This document shows, in pieces, positions 15,509-25,135 of a DNA stretch of 64,000 bases. Made by a program: the position numbers and the translations under genes. The first letter of the stretch is position 1; each line of letters begins with the position of its first letter. Origin of the DNA: Prevotella sp. UBA2742 (lineage in GTDB: Bacteria > Bacteroidota > Bacteroidia > Bacteroidales > Bacteroidaceae); the NCBI GenBank assembly GCA_002353485.1, contig DEJS01000011.1, forward strand, positions 65,367-129,366. Reading direction: 5' to 3'. The notes below the pieces were generated by a model. The model did no database searches. It saw only the letters and a program-made list of their open reading frames with translations, and was not told the origin of the DNA.

Positions 15509-16710
15509 ACGAATATAAGATTATCAACGACCCCGTCTTCGGGTTCATTAAGATAAAACGCGGATTGCTGTACGACATCGTGCAGCATCCGTTGTTTCAG
15601 CGCCTTAACCGCATCAACCAGTTAGGACTGGCCTCCGTGGTCTATCCCGGTGCACGCCACACCCGACTTCAGCACTCGCTGGGAGCCTTCTACTTAATGA
15701 CCGAAGCCGTCAAGTCGCTCAGTGAAAAAGGAGTCTATATCTTCGACTCTGAAGCAGAAGCCGTTCAGGCCGCTATACTCATGCACGATATAGGACATGG
15801 CCCTTTCTCGCACGTGCTGGAACACACCCTCATCCGTAACATATCTCACGAAGACATCTCGCTGATGATGATGGAACGCATAAATCGAGAGATGGAAGGT
15901 CTGCTTGCCCTTGCTATCAGCATCTTCAAAGACGAGTACCCCAACAAAATCTTCCACCAACTCATTTCCTCACAACTCGACATGGACCGCCTCGACTATC
16001 TGCGGCGCGACTCTTTCTTCACTGGCGTCACCGAGGGCAACATCGGGTCCGCACGCATTATCAAGATGCTGAACGTGAAGGATGATCGCCTTGTGGTAGA
16101 GGCCAAGGGAATATACTCCATCGAGAACTACCTGACCACCCGAAGGCTGATGTACTGGCAGGTATATTTACACAAGACCGCCGTGGGCTACGAGAAGGTA
16201 TTGGTAAACATGCTGCGTCGTGCTCGTGACCTGATACGTCAGGGGCATAACATTTTTGCCTCGCCTGCACTCTCCTACTTCCTGCGCAACGACGTTACCT
16301 TCGACGAGGAGACGCTAAGCATCTATGCCGAACTGGACGACTCAGACATCTGGTGCGCCATGAAGGCCTGGAAGCACGCCGACGACAAGATACTGTCCAC
16401 GCTGGCCACCGACATGACAGACCGGCACTTGTTCAAGGTAGAGGTTACCGAATCGCGTCCCGACGACGAATATATGAACCAAATAGCCCGATGCATAGCC
16501 AACGAGATGAACATCCCGCTGAGCGACACTCACTACCTAATGACGCTTACCGAGATAGGAAAAGACATGTACAACCCCGATGACGATACCATCGGAATAC
16601 TTTACAAAGACGGCACCGTTAGGGACATCTCAGAAGCTTCAGAAATCTTAAATGTGCAACTCTTATCTAAAAAAATACGTAAATATTACCTGTGTTATCA
16701 ACGTATTTAA
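15505..16710 (+). CDS. HD-domain phosphohydrolase (dNTPase/SAMHD1-like)
   Basis: A 401-residue cytoplasmic protein with the HD metal-site pattern: RHTRLQHSLG supplies the first His (R-H...H), LMHDIGHGPFSH the HD pair, and SSQLDMDRLDYLRRD the distal Asp. These match the dGTP triphosphohydrolase/SAMHD1 branch, which cleaves dNTPs to nucleoside and triphosphate. The C-terminal third is less conserved. In many Bacteroidetes this gene sits just before lpxD, as here; there is a separate promoter box for lpxD in between. Substrate is not determinable from sequence. Confidence 0.88.
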   Translation: MNEYKIINDPVFGFIKIKRGLLYDIVQHPLFQRLNRINQLGLASVVYPGARHTRLQHSLGAFYLMTEAVKSLSEKGVYIFDSEAEAVQAAILMHDIGHGPFSHVLEHTLIRNISHEDISLMMMERINREMEGLLALAISIFKDEYPNKIFHQLISSQLDMDRLDYLRRDSFFTGVTEGNIGSARIIKMLNVKDDRLVVEAKGIYSIENYLTTRRLMYWQVYLHKTAVGYEKVLVNMLRRARDLIRQGHNIFASPALSYFLRNDVTFDEETLSIYAELDDSDIWCAMKAWKHADDKILSTLATDMTDRHLFKVEVTESRPDDEYMNQIARCIANEMNIPLSDTHYLMTLTEIGKDMYNPDDDTIGILYKDGTVRDISEASEILNVQLLSKKIRKYYLCYQRI

Positions 16711-16721
16711 ATATATTTTAG

Positions 16722-16729
16722 TACCTTTG
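16722..16729 (+). promoter_or_regulatory. -7 box of the lpxD operon
   Basis: TACCTTTG 30 bases before the lpxD ATG; AT-rich upstream sequence. Confidence 0.7.
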
Positions 16730-16759
16730 CAACGTTTTTAAAACTTACAACTAAATATT

Positions 16760-17746
16760 ATGGAGTTTACAGCCAAACAAATAGCCGACTTTATTGGCGG
16801 TCGGGTGGAAGGCAATGAACAGACCACCGTCCACACATTTGCGAAAATAGAAGAAGGCAAGGAAGGAGCCATCACGTTTCTTTCAAACCCCAAATACACA
16901 CAATACATCTATGACACCAAAGCCAGTATAGTCCTGGTGAACGACGACCTGGAGCTGGAGCATCCAGTCAGCGCCACGCTCATCCGTGTACCCAATGCCT
17001 ATGAGTGCGTAGCCAAGCTGATGCAGCTTTACGCACAGTCACAGCCTAAGAAGACTGGCGTCGATGCACTGGCCTTTGTGTCGCCGACGGCACAGATAGG
17101 CAACGACGTCTACATCGGGCCGTTTACATACATAGGCGAAGGTGTTACCATAGGCGACGGCTGTCGCATCTATCCCAATGTAACCATCTATGACGGCTGC
17201 CGTATTGGCAAGAATGTTACCATACATGCCGGTGCCGTTATCGGAGCCGATGGTTTCGGTTTCGCCCCCAACTCTGAAGGCTATGAGAAGATACCTCAGT
17301 TAGGTATCGTTATCATCGAGGATAATGTAGAGATAGGTGCCAACACCTGCGTCGACCGTTCCACGATGGGACAGACCATTATTCACCAGGGGGTAAAACT
17401 GGACAACCTCATACAGGTGGCCCACAACTGCGAAATCGGAGCGAACACCGTCATGTCAGCCCAGGTAGGCATGGCCGGCTCCACCAAGATAGGATCCTGG
17501 TGCATGGTGGGCGGACAAGCCGGATTCTCCGGACACATACACGTAGCCGACAAGACCAACGTAGGTGCTCAATGCGGAGTCATCAATAACACCAAGGGCA
17601 ACGGCGAGACACTCATAGGCTCGCCCGCCATGAACCCTAAAGACTTTTTCAAGGCCAAGGCTCTTTACCGCCGCCTGCCCGACATGTACAAGGAAATAAG
17701 CGCCCTGTGTAAAGAATTGGACGAACTCAAGAAAAAACAAAAATAG
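16760..17746 (+). CDS. lpxD: UDP-3-O-acylglucosamine N-acyltransferase
   Basis: A 328-residue enzyme of lipid A synthesis (third step, N-acylation of UDP-3-O-acyl-glucosamine) in the cytoplasm. The N-terminal uridine-binding domain (residues ~1-100) has KYTQYIYDTKASIVLV; the left-handed beta-helix follows with many hexapeptides (IGNDVYIGPF, IGDGCRIYPN, IGKNVTIHAG). The HNCEIGANT segment carries the catalytic histidine region. The stop is one base before the lpxC/fabZ start, so the two are tightly coupled. Confidence 0.96.
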   Translation: MEFTAKQIADFIGGRVEGNEQTTVHTFAKIEEGKEGAITFLSNPKYTQYIYDTKASIVLVNDDLELEHPVSATLIRVPNAYECVAKLMQLYAQSQPKKTGVDALAFVSPTAQIGNDVYIGPFTYIGEGVTIGDGCRIYPNVTIYDGCRIGKNVTIHAGAVIGADGFGFAPNSEGYEKIPQLGIVIIEDNVEIGANTCVDRSTMGQTIIHQGVKLDNLIQVAHNCEIGANTVMSAQVGMAGSTKIGSWCMVGGQAGFSGHIHVADKTNVGAQCGVINNTKGNGETLIGSPAMNPKDFFKAKALYRRLPDMYKEISALCKELDELKKKQK

Positions 17747-17747
17747 C

Positions 17748-19130
17748 ATGAAACAGAAAACACTGAAAGGCAGCTTCTCCTTATTTGGTAAAGGGCTGCA
17801 TACAGGTCTCAACCTGACGGTGACTTTTAATCCAGCTCCTGAGAATACCGGCTACAAGATTCAGCGCATCGACCTGGAGGGCGAACCCATCATCGATGCC
17901 ATCGCTGAAAACGTCGTCGACACCCAGCGTGGTACTGTACTTGGCAAGGGCGACATCCGCGTCTCAACGGTAGAGCACGGTCTGTCGGCTCTCTACGCCA
18001 TGGGCATCGACAACTGTCTGATGCAGGTCAACGGCCCCGAATTTCCCATCCTCGACGGCTCAGCCATCCACTATGTCGATAAAATCAACGAGGTAGGCAT
18101 TGAGGAACAGAATGCGCCCAAGGACTGGTACGTCATCCGCAAGAAGATAGAAGTCAAGGACGAGGCTACGGGTTCGAGCATCACCATCCTGCCTGACGAG
18201 GACTTCTCCATAACGGCCATGTGCTCGTTCGAATCGAAGTTCATCAACTCGCAGTTTGCTTCACTCGACAACCCGTTGGACTACCCCAAGGAGATAGCCT
18301 CTGCACGTACCTTCGTCTTCGTACGCGACATAGAGCCCTTGCTGCAGGCCAACCTCATCAAAGGCGGCGATTTAGACAACGCCATCGTCATCTACGAGCG
18401 CCAGATAACCCAGGAACGCCTCGACATGCTGGCCGACATGCTAAAGGTAGAGCACCGCGATGCCACCGACTTGGGCTACATACAGCACAAGCCTCTGCAA
18501 TGGGAGAACGAGTGCACGCGTCACAAGCTGCTCGACATCATTGGCGACATGGCACTCATCGGCAAGCCTATCAAGGGTCGCATCATTGCCACACGTCCCG
18601 GACACACCATCAACAACAAGTTTGCCCGACTGATGCGCAAGGAGATTCGCAAGCACGAGATTCAGGCCCCTATCTACGACCCCAACGAAGAGCCCGTCAT
18701 GGACGTCAAGAAGATTCGCGAGTTGCTCCCCCACCGCTACCCCATGCAGCTGGTAGACAAGGTCATCTCACTCGGTGCCAACACCATCGTCGGCATCAAG
18801 AATATCACCGCCAACGAGCCCTTCTTCCAAGGCCACTTCCCTGAGGAGCCCGTCATGCCCGGGGTGCTGCAGATAGAGGCCATGGCACAATGTGGCGGTC
18901 TGTTAGTACTTAACACGCTCGAGGAACCAGAGCGCTGGTCTACCTACTTTATGAAGATTGACGACGTCAAGTTCCGTCAGAAAGTAGTGCCCGGCGACAC
19001 GCTCATCTTCAAGGTTGACCTGCTGGCTCCCGTGCGCCACGGCATCTCGTCAATGAAAGGCTATATCTTCGTTGGCGACCATGTAGTAGCCGAAGCTACG
19101 TTCACAGCTCAAATCGTAAAGAACAAGTAA
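17748..19130 (+). CDS. lpxC: Bifunctional LpxC deacetylase / FabZ dehydratase
   Basis: A 460-residue fusion typical of Bacteroidetes. Residues 1-~310 are LpxC, the zinc deacetylase committing UDP-acyl-GlcNAc to lipid A: VSTVEHGLSALYAMGIDNC gives the first Zn His and TRHKLLDIIGDMAL the other ligands. Residues ~320-460 are FabZ, the (3R)-hydroxyacyl-ACP dehydratase: LLPHRYPMQLVDKV carries the catalytic His and EEPVMPGVLQIEAMAQ the catalytic Glu. The fusion couples hydroxyacyl-ACP supply with lipid A synthesis. It is followed 31 bases later by lpxA. Confidence 0.97.
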   Translation: MKQKTLKGSFSLFGKGLHTGLNLTVTFNPAPENTGYKIQRIDLEGEPIIDAIAENVVDTQRGTVLGKGDIRVSTVEHGLSALYAMGIDNCLMQVNGPEFPILDGSAIHYVDKINEVGIEEQNAPKDWYVIRKKIEVKDEATGSSITILPDEDFSITAMCSFESKFINSQFASLDNPLDYPKEIASARTFVFVRDIEPLLQANLIKGGDLDNAIVIYERQITQERLDMLADMLKVEHRDATDLGYIQHKPLQWENECTRHKLLDIIGDMALIGKPIKGRIIATRPGHTINNKFARLMRKEIRKHEIQAPIYDPNEEPVMDVKKIRELLPHRYPMQLVDKVISLGANTIVGIKNITANEPFFQGHFPEEPVMPGVLQIEAMAQCGGLLVLNTLEEPERWSTYFMKIDDVKFRQKVVPGDTLIFKVDLLAPVRHGISSMKGYIFVGDHVVAEATFTAQIVKNK

Positions 19131-19161
19131 GCCCGAATCACTTAAACAGAAAGCAACAAAA

Positions 19162-19935
19162 ATGGCAAATCAGATATCCCCCCTGGCAGTAGTAGACCCC
19201 GAAGCCATACTGGGCGACAACAACGTCATAGGTCCCTTTTGTGTAATCGACAAGAATGTAGTCATCGGCGACAACAACAAGTTCCTGAACAGCGTCACCA
19301 TACACTATGGAGCCCGCATCGGCAACGGCAACGAGTTCTTCCCCGGAGCCAGCATCTCCACCAAGCCCCAGGATTTGAAGTTCCAGGGCGAGGAGACCAC
19401 ATGCGAAATCGGCGACAACAACAGTATTCGCGAGAACGTCACCATCAGCCGCGGCACCGCATCGAAAGGAAAGACAGTAGTAGGCAACGGCAATCTCTTG
19501 ATGGAGAACATGCATGTCGCCCACGACTGCGAAATAGGTAACGGCTGCATCATAGGCAACTCTACCAAGTTTGCCGGTGAAGTTGTCGTAGAAGACTACG
19601 CCATCATCTCGGCTACCTGCCTGTTCCATCAGTTCTGCCGAGTGGGCAGCTACATCATGTTCCAAGGAGGCTCACGCACCTCACAGGATATTCCTCCATA
19701 CGTCATTGCCGGCAAGGAGCCCGTACGCTATGCCGGAGTGAACCTCATCGGACTGCGCCGCAGAGGATTCCCCAACGACGTCATCGATGCCATACACGAC
19801 GCCTACCGCATCATCTATGCCCATGGTGTCCTGAAGGACGGAACCGCCGAGGCACGTGCCAAGTACCCCGACTCGAAGGAAGTCAACTACATCTGCTCGT
19901 TCATCGAGAACTCCAAGCGAGGCGTCATCCGATAG
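19162..19935 (+). CDS. lpxA: UDP-N-acetylglucosamine acyltransferase
   Basis: A 257-residue first enzyme of lipid A synthesis, transferring a hydroxyacyl chain from ACP to UDP-GlcNAc. It is a left-handed beta-helix of hexapeptides (LGDNNVIGPFCVI, IGDNNKF, IGNGNEFFPGASI) with the catalytic His in MHVAHDCEIGNGC and a helical C-terminus (GVNLIGLRRRGF). Length is as usual for the family. Together with lpxD and lpxC/fabZ it completes the early Raetz pathway module here; lpxB, lpxH and lpxK are not in the window. Confidence 0.96.
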   Translation: MANQISPLAVVDPEAILGDNNVIGPFCVIDKNVVIGDNNKFLNSVTIHYGARIGNGNEFFPGASISTKPQDLKFQGEETTCEIGDNNSIRENVTISRGTASKGKTVVGNGNLLMENMHVAHDCEIGNGCIIGNSTKFAGEVVVEDYAIISATCLFHQFCRVGSYIMFQGGSRTSQDIPPYVIAGKEPVRYAGVNLIGLRRRGFPNDVIDAIHDAYRIIYAHGVLKDGTAEARAKYPDSKEVNYICSFIENSKRGVIR

Positions 19936-19968
19936 GATAACAGACGACAACCTGACAAAAAGTACAGC

Positions 19969-20871
19969 GTGGACACGCTCATAGTCATCACTGGCCCCAC
20001 GGCCGTAGGCAAGACGGCTCTTACCATCGAGCTGGCACGTCACTTCGGCATCCCCGTCATCAATGCCGACTCCAGGCAGATATACCGGGAATTACGAATA
20101 GGCACCGCCTCGCCCACAGCCGAGCAGCAGCAACTGGCCCGTCACTACTTTGTAGGTACCAAACACATCGGAGACTACTACAACGCCTCCATGTACGAAC
20201 AAGAGGTCCTGCAACTGCTCCAGTCGCCCGACCTTGCCAGCCTGCCTTCTTCCTACCGACTGTTGTCAGGTGGCAGCATGATGTACATCGACGCTGTCTG
20301 CAACGGCATTGACGACATCCCTACCATCCGCGACGACATCCGGCAGGAGATGAAGCGACGCTATCAGGAAGAAGGTCTTGAGGCGCTCTGCGAAGACCTG
20401 CGCCGTCTTGACCCTGAACACTATGCCATCGTCGACCGCCAAAACTACCGCCGCGTCATACACGCCCTTGAGATATGCTACCAGACGGGACGTACATACA
20501 CATCCTTCCGCACACAACAGCGCAAGCCACGTCCCTTTCATATCATAAAGATAGGACTGAACCGCGACCGTGAGGAGCTATACGACAGGATAAACCAGCG
20601 CGTCGACCAGATGATGGACAGCGGCATGCTCGAAGAAGCCACCGCCCTTTACACACAACGCCACCTGAATGCGCTAAACACCGTAGGCTACAAGGAGCTC
20701 TTCGACTACCTTGACGGCCGCTGGTCTCTGGCAGAGGCCGTAGAGCGCATCAAGGGCAACACCCGGCGCTACGCCCGCAAACAGCTCACATGGTTCAAGC
20801 GCGACCCGCTTATACGCTGGTTCCACCCTGACCAAAAAGAAGAAATACTAAAATACCTCTCAACAATATGA
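19969..20871 (+). CDS. miaA: tRNA dimethylallyltransferase
   Basis: A 300-residue enzyme adding a dimethylallyl group to A37 of UNN-reading tRNAs. The P-loop is ITGPTAVGKTALT, followed by INADSRQIYRELRIGTASPT (the DSRQ-Y motif), and later the tRNA-binding blocks GGSMMYIDAVCNGID and LNALNTVGYKELFDYLDG. The start codon is GTG at 19969; no better ATG lies nearby. The stop overlaps the PBP1A start by four bases, so the two are coupled. Confidence 0.95.
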   Translation: MDTLIVITGPTAVGKTALTIELARHFGIPVINADSRQIYRELRIGTASPTAEQQQLARHYFVGTKHIGDYYNASMYEQEVLQLLQSPDLASLPSSYRLLSGGSMMYIDAVCNGIDDIPTIRDDIRQEMKRRYQEEGLEALCEDLRRLDPEHYAIVDRQNYRRVIHALEICYQTGRTYTSFRTQQRKPRPFHIIKIGLNRDREELYDRINQRVDQMMDSGMLEEATALYTQRHLNALNTVGYKELFDYLDGRWSLAEAVERIKGNTRRYARKQLTWFKRDPLIRWFHPDQKEEILKYLSTI

Positions 20872-23333
20872 ATAAGTACGTCAAAAAGATTGTTCAGGCC
20901 CCACGCCGCTTCTGGCAGTGGTACAAGTCGCTATACCAAGGCCGTCCATGGTACGTCAAGGCTGTCAGTGGCTTCGTCACATTCATCGTTGCCTTCCTGC
21001 TCTACCTCGTCATGGTAGATATCAACTTCCTATGGCTCTTCGGCAAGTCGCCGTCCATGAGTGCCATCATGCACCCAAAGACCATTCAGGCCTCCGAGCT
21101 GTACAGTGCCGACGGACAGATTATAGGAAAATACTTCAGCGAGAACCGCACACCCGTTGACTATGAAGAAGTTAACCCCGTCTTTTGGCGCGCACTCATC
21201 GATACCGAGGACGAACGCTTCTACCATCACTTCGGCATCGACTTCCATGGTGTTTTCGCTGCCCTGAAGGACTACGTCGTACACCACGACGCCCGTGGTG
21301 CATCCACCATCACCCAGCAGCTAGTGAAGAACATGTTCCGCGTACGAACCGAATACTCTACAGGTCTGCTTGGCAACATTCCCGGCCTGAAGTTGCTCAT
21401 TATGAAGAGCAAGGAGTGGATTACCGCCGTCAAGATTGAGATGTTCTTCGACAAGAAGTCCATCCTCACCATGTATGCCAATACCGTCGACTTTGGCTCC
21501 AACGCCTTCGGTATCAAGACGGCAGCCAAGACCTACTTCGGCACCACGCCCCAGCAGCTTACCGCCGACCAGGCCGCCATACTTGTCGGACTGCTGAAGG
21601 CCACCACCTACTACAACCCACGCATCAACCCCAAGAACTCGCTGGCCCGGCGCAACGTGGTACTGGGCACCATGCTGAAGCATAAGGACCTGACACAGTC
21701 GCAGTACGACTCGCTGACAGCCAAGCCCATCCAGCTGGACTATAACGTCGAGAACAACTACGACGGCCAGGCCCAGTACTTCCGCGAGGCCGTGAAGAAC
21801 TATTTGCGCGAATGGTGCGACGAAAACGGCATCGACCTCTACAAGGACGGCCTGAAGATATATACCACCATCGACACCCGCATGCAACGCTATGCCGAAC
21901 AAGCCGCCAAAAAGCAGATGCGTCAGGTACAGCGCAACTTCAACTCCCACTGGGGCAACACCAACCCCTGGCAGGACGAGCACCATCAGGAGATACCCCA
22001 CTTCATCGAGGACCTGGCCAAGAAGACCCCCGGCTACAAGTACCTGTCACAGAAATACAATGGCAACCAGGACTCCATAGACTACTATCTGAACCTTCCG
22101 CACAAGGTAAAGCTCTTTGACTACGAGCAAGGCATCATCGAGAAAGAGATATCCACCCTTGACAGCATCCGCTACATGGAGCACTTCATGCACTGCGGCT
22201 TCGTGTCCATCGAGCCTCAGACCGGCCATGTGAAGGCCTGGGTGGGCGACATCGACTTCCGCACATGGAAGTACGACAAGGTGACGGCCATGCGCCAGCC
22301 CGGCTCCACCTTCAAGCTCTTTGTCTACACCGAGGCCATGAACCAGGGACTTACCCCCTGCGACCGCCGCGTCGACTCCTATTTCTCAATGAAAGTCTAT
22401 GACAAGGGGAAAGAGGTGACATGGGCTCCTACCAACGCCAACGGCTACTTCACTGGCGACTCCATGCCCCTGAAGGCCGCCTTCGCACAAAGCATCAACA
22501 GCGTCGCCGTGAAGCTGGGTCAGGAAGTAGGCATAGACCGTATCGTAAGCACCGCCCACGCCATGGGCATCCGCTCACACCTTGATGCCACGCCGTCGCT
22601 CACGCTGGGTTCCAGCGACGTCAACCTGCTTGAACTGGTCAACGGCTACGCCACGGTGGCCAACAACGGAAAGATGCACGACCCCGTGCTCGTCACCCGC
22701 ATCCTGGACCGCGACGGCAACGAGATATATGTGGCCCCGACAGAAGAGCGCCAGGTCATTCCCTACCGTTCGGCCTTCCTGGCACAGCAGCTCCTCATGG
22801 GTGGTCTGCGCGAGCCAGGAGGTACCAGCATGAGCCTTTGGGGCTACGTAGGCAAGTATCCCGACACTGAGTTCGGCGGCAAGACAGGCACGTCGAACAA
22901 CCATTCCGACGCCTGGTTCGTTGGCGTCAGCCCACGACTGGTGGCCGGTGCATGGGTCGGCGGCGAATACCGCAGCATACACTTCCGCACAGGAGCCCTC
23001 GGCCAGGGCTCGCGCACGGCACTGCCCATCTGCGGCTACTTCTTCGAGTCTGTGCTGGGCGACCCTGCCTTCAAGCAGTATCACGCCAAGTTCGACAAGC
23101 CCAAGAGCGATGTGGTGCGCCCCGAGGAGTACACCTGCGCCAGCTATTATGAACGCCGCGACACCGACTCGGTGGCCGTCGACAGCCTGGCTGTCGAGCC
23201 AGAGCTCGAAATGGTGCTCGACGAGTACGGCAACGCCGTGGCGAAGCCTAAGGAGCACAAGGACGAGGCCGACAAGCATCCGCAGCCTGCCGACCCACAG
23301 GCAGCCACCGAGCCTAAGGACCCTCTTGACTGA
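20868..23333 (+). CDS. mrcA: Class A penicillin-binding protein 1A
   Basis: An 821-residue bifunctional peptidoglycan synthase: N-terminal cytoplasmic tail, one membrane segment (~residues 32-55), transglycosylase domain with EDERFYHHFGID (catalytic Glu) and GASTITQQLVKN, then transpeptidase domain with the active-site tetrad PGSTFK, AQSINS and FGGKTGTSN. The C-terminal ~70 residues are a Glu/Lys/Pro-rich tail without a recognised fold. It acts in the periplasm and inner membrane. The gene is translationally coupled to miaA and is followed by the helicase gene after 50 bases. Confidence 0.96.
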   Translation: MNKYVKKIVQAPRRFWQWYKSLYQGRPWYVKAVSGFVTFIVAFLLYLVMVDINFLWLFGKSPSMSAIMHPKTIQASELYSADGQIIGKYFSENRTPVDYEEVNPVFWRALIDTEDERFYHHFGIDFHGVFAALKDYVVHHDARGASTITQQLVKNMFRVRTEYSTGLLGNIPGLKLLIMKSKEWITAVKIEMFFDKKSILTMYANTVDFGSNAFGIKTAAKTYFGTTPQQLTADQAAILVGLLKATTYYNPRINPKNSLARRNVVLGTMLKHKDLTQSQYDSLTAKPIQLDYNVENNYDGQAQYFREAVKNYLREWCDENGIDLYKDGLKIYTTIDTRMQRYAEQAAKKQMRQVQRNFNSHWGNTNPWQDEHHQEIPHFIEDLAKKTPGYKYLSQKYNGNQDSIDYYLNLPHKVKLFDYEQGIIEKEISTLDSIRYMEHFMHCGFVSIEPQTGHVKAWVGDIDFRTWKYDKVTAMRQPGSTFKLFVYTEAMNQGLTPCDRRVDSYFSMKVYDKGKEVTWAPTNANGYFTGDSMPLKAAFAQSINSVAVKLGQEVGIDRIVSTAHAMGIRSHLDATPSLTLGSSDVNLLELVNGYATVANNGKMHDPVLVTRILDRDGNEIYVAPTEERQVIPYRSAFLAQQLLMGGLREPGGTSMSLWGYVGKYPDTEFGGKTGTSNNHSDAWFVGVSPRLVAGAWVGGEYRSIHFRTGALGQGSRTALPICGYFFESVLGDPAFKQYHAKFDKPKSDVVRPEEYTCASYYERRDTDSVAVDSLAVEPELEMVLDEYGNAVAKPKEHKDEADKHPQPADPQAATEPKDPLD

Positions 23334-23383
23334 CGCTGACGCTCACGCCGGCAGCCCCAACAGACTCACCCTAAAGAAGCTAC

Positions 23384-25135
23384 GTGAACATCCAGGCCGA
23401 ACAGTTAGACCTTGACAATCGGGAGTGGCAACAGGCACTCCAGATTATACAGTACACCCGCCGCTCGCTTTTCCTCACCGGAAAGGCGGGCACGGGAAAG
23501 TCTACTTTCCTGAGATACGTAGCCCAGCACACGAAGAAGAAGTATGTCATCCTGGCCCCGACCGGCATTGCCGCCATCAACGCCGGTGGCCAGACCCTGC
23601 ACTCCTTCTTTAAGCTGCCCTTCCACCCCCTGCTGCCCAACGACTCGCGCTACAATGCCCGCAACATACGCAAGACGCTGAAGTACAGCGGAGCCACCCT
23701 GAAGCTGCTGCGCGAGCTGGAGCTTATCATCATCGACGAGATTTCCATGGTACGCTCCGACATCATAGACTTCATTGACAAGGTGCTCCGCATCTACTGC
23801 CGAAACATGCGCGAGCCCTTCGGGGGCAAGCAGCTGCTGCTCGTGGGCGACATCTTCCAGCTCGAACCCGTCATCAAGGAAGACGAATGGCGACTGATGC
23901 AGCCCTTCTACCCCTCGGCCTATTTCTTCGATGCTAAGGTGTGGCAGCAGATGCAGCTGGTCAGCATCGAGCTGCGTAAGGTGTACCGGCAGAACGATGC
24001 CCAGTTCATCGCCCTGCTCGACCGCATCCGCCAGAACCAGGCCACCGACCAGGACCTAGCGGCCATCAACAGCCGCGTAGCCTCCAGCCAGACAACGCCA
24101 CGCCCCCATACCGACAACGCCCTGCAGATTACCCTTGCCACACGCCGCGACACGGTAGACTGGATTAACGAGCAACAGCTGTCAGCCCTTGACGGCACAG
24201 CCACCACCTTCCGCGGCACCATCCGCGGCGAGTTTCCGCTGACGTCGCTTCCCGCACCCATGGAGCTGGAGGTAAAGCCCGGCGCACAGGTCATCTTTAC
24301 GCGCAACGACAAGGAGAAGCGGTGGGTCAACGGCACCATAGGCGTGGTCACCGCCATCGATGTCGAGGAGGGGCTCATCACCGTCTGCGACGAAGACGGC
24401 GAGGAATACGACGTCGGCGAAGAGGTATGGGAGAACATGCGCTACACCTTCGACGAACAAGAACAGAAAATCGTCGAGCAGCAGCTCGGCACCTTCATCC
24501 AGTTTCCCCTGCGTCTGGCATGGGCCATCACAGTACACAAAAGCCAGGGACTGACCTTCCGCCAGGTCAAGATCGACTTCTCGGGCGGAGGGGCCTTTGC
24601 CGGAGGCCAGACCTACGTCGCACTCTCGCGCTGCACCTCGCTGCAGGGCATGACGCTCGAGGAGCCTATACGCCGCAGCGACATCTTCGTACGACCAGAG
24701 GTAACCGCCTTCGCCCGCCGCTACAACGACGGTCAGCTGATGCACCAGGCCCTCAGCGAGAGCAAGGCCGACCGTGAATACCACGATGCCGTGGCAGCCT
24801 TCGACCGTCGCGACTTCGACGCCTTCCTGAAGAACTTCTTCCTGGCCATCCATTCACGCTACGACATCGAGAAACCTCACGTACAGCGTTACATCCGTCG
24901 TAAGCTGGCAGTCATCAGCAGCCAGCAGCAACATATCGACACGCTGGAACAAGAGCTGCGGCGCCGCGACGACCTGCTGAAACGCCTGGCCGCCGAATAC
25001 GTCCTCTTAGGTAAGGAGTGCGAACAAGAGCAGATGACGGAAGCAGCCATCCGCAACTACCAGAAGGCCCTGCAACTATACCCCGACGCCTACGAAGCCC
25101 GCCGCCGCATGGAGAAACTACAGACCAAATCATAG
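23384..25135 (+). CDS. PIF1-like SF1B helicase with C-terminal TPR-like segment
   Basis: A 583-residue DNA helicase. Walker A is LTGKAGTGKSTFLRY, Walker B IIIDEISMV, motif III LLVGDIFQLEP, and the C-terminal UvrD_C_2-like motif AITVHKSQGLTF with YVALSRCTSL, all as in PIF1/RecD-type helicases. An SH3-like insertion (residues ~275-350, KPGAQVIFTRND...WVNGTIGVV) precedes the last motor motif. The last ~120 residues form helices, ending with a TPR-like unit (AAIRNYQKALQLYPDAYEA) not found in standard PIF1. The start is GTG at 23384. It converges with the AraC-type gene, their stop codons sharing six bases (TCATAG). Confidence 0.9.
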   Translation: MNIQAEQLDLDNREWQQALQIIQYTRRSLFLTGKAGTGKSTFLRYVAQHTKKKYVILAPTGIAAINAGGQTLHSFFKLPFHPLLPNDSRYNARNIRKTLKYSGATLKLLRELELIIIDEISMVRSDIIDFIDKVLRIYCRNMREPFGGKQLLLVGDIFQLEPVIKEDEWRLMQPFYPSAYFFDAKVWQQMQLVSIELRKVYRQNDAQFIALLDRIRQNQATDQDLAAINSRVASSQTTPRPHTDNALQITLATRRDTVDWINEQQLSALDGTATTFRGTIRGEFPLTSLPAPMELEVKPGAQVIFTRNDKEKRWVNGTIGVVTAIDVEEGLITVCDEDGEEYDVGEEVWENMRYTFDEQEQKIVEQQLGTFIQFPLRLAWAITVHKSQGLTFRQVKIDFSGGGAFAGGQTYVALSRCTSLQGMTLEEPIRRSDIFVRPEVTAFARRYNDGQLMHQALSESKADREYHDAVAAFDRRDFDAFLKNFFLAIHSRYDIEKPHVQRYIRRKLAVISSQQQHIDTLEQELRRRDDLLKRLAAEYVLLGKECEQEQMTEAAIRNYQKALQLYPDAYEARRRMEKLQTKS

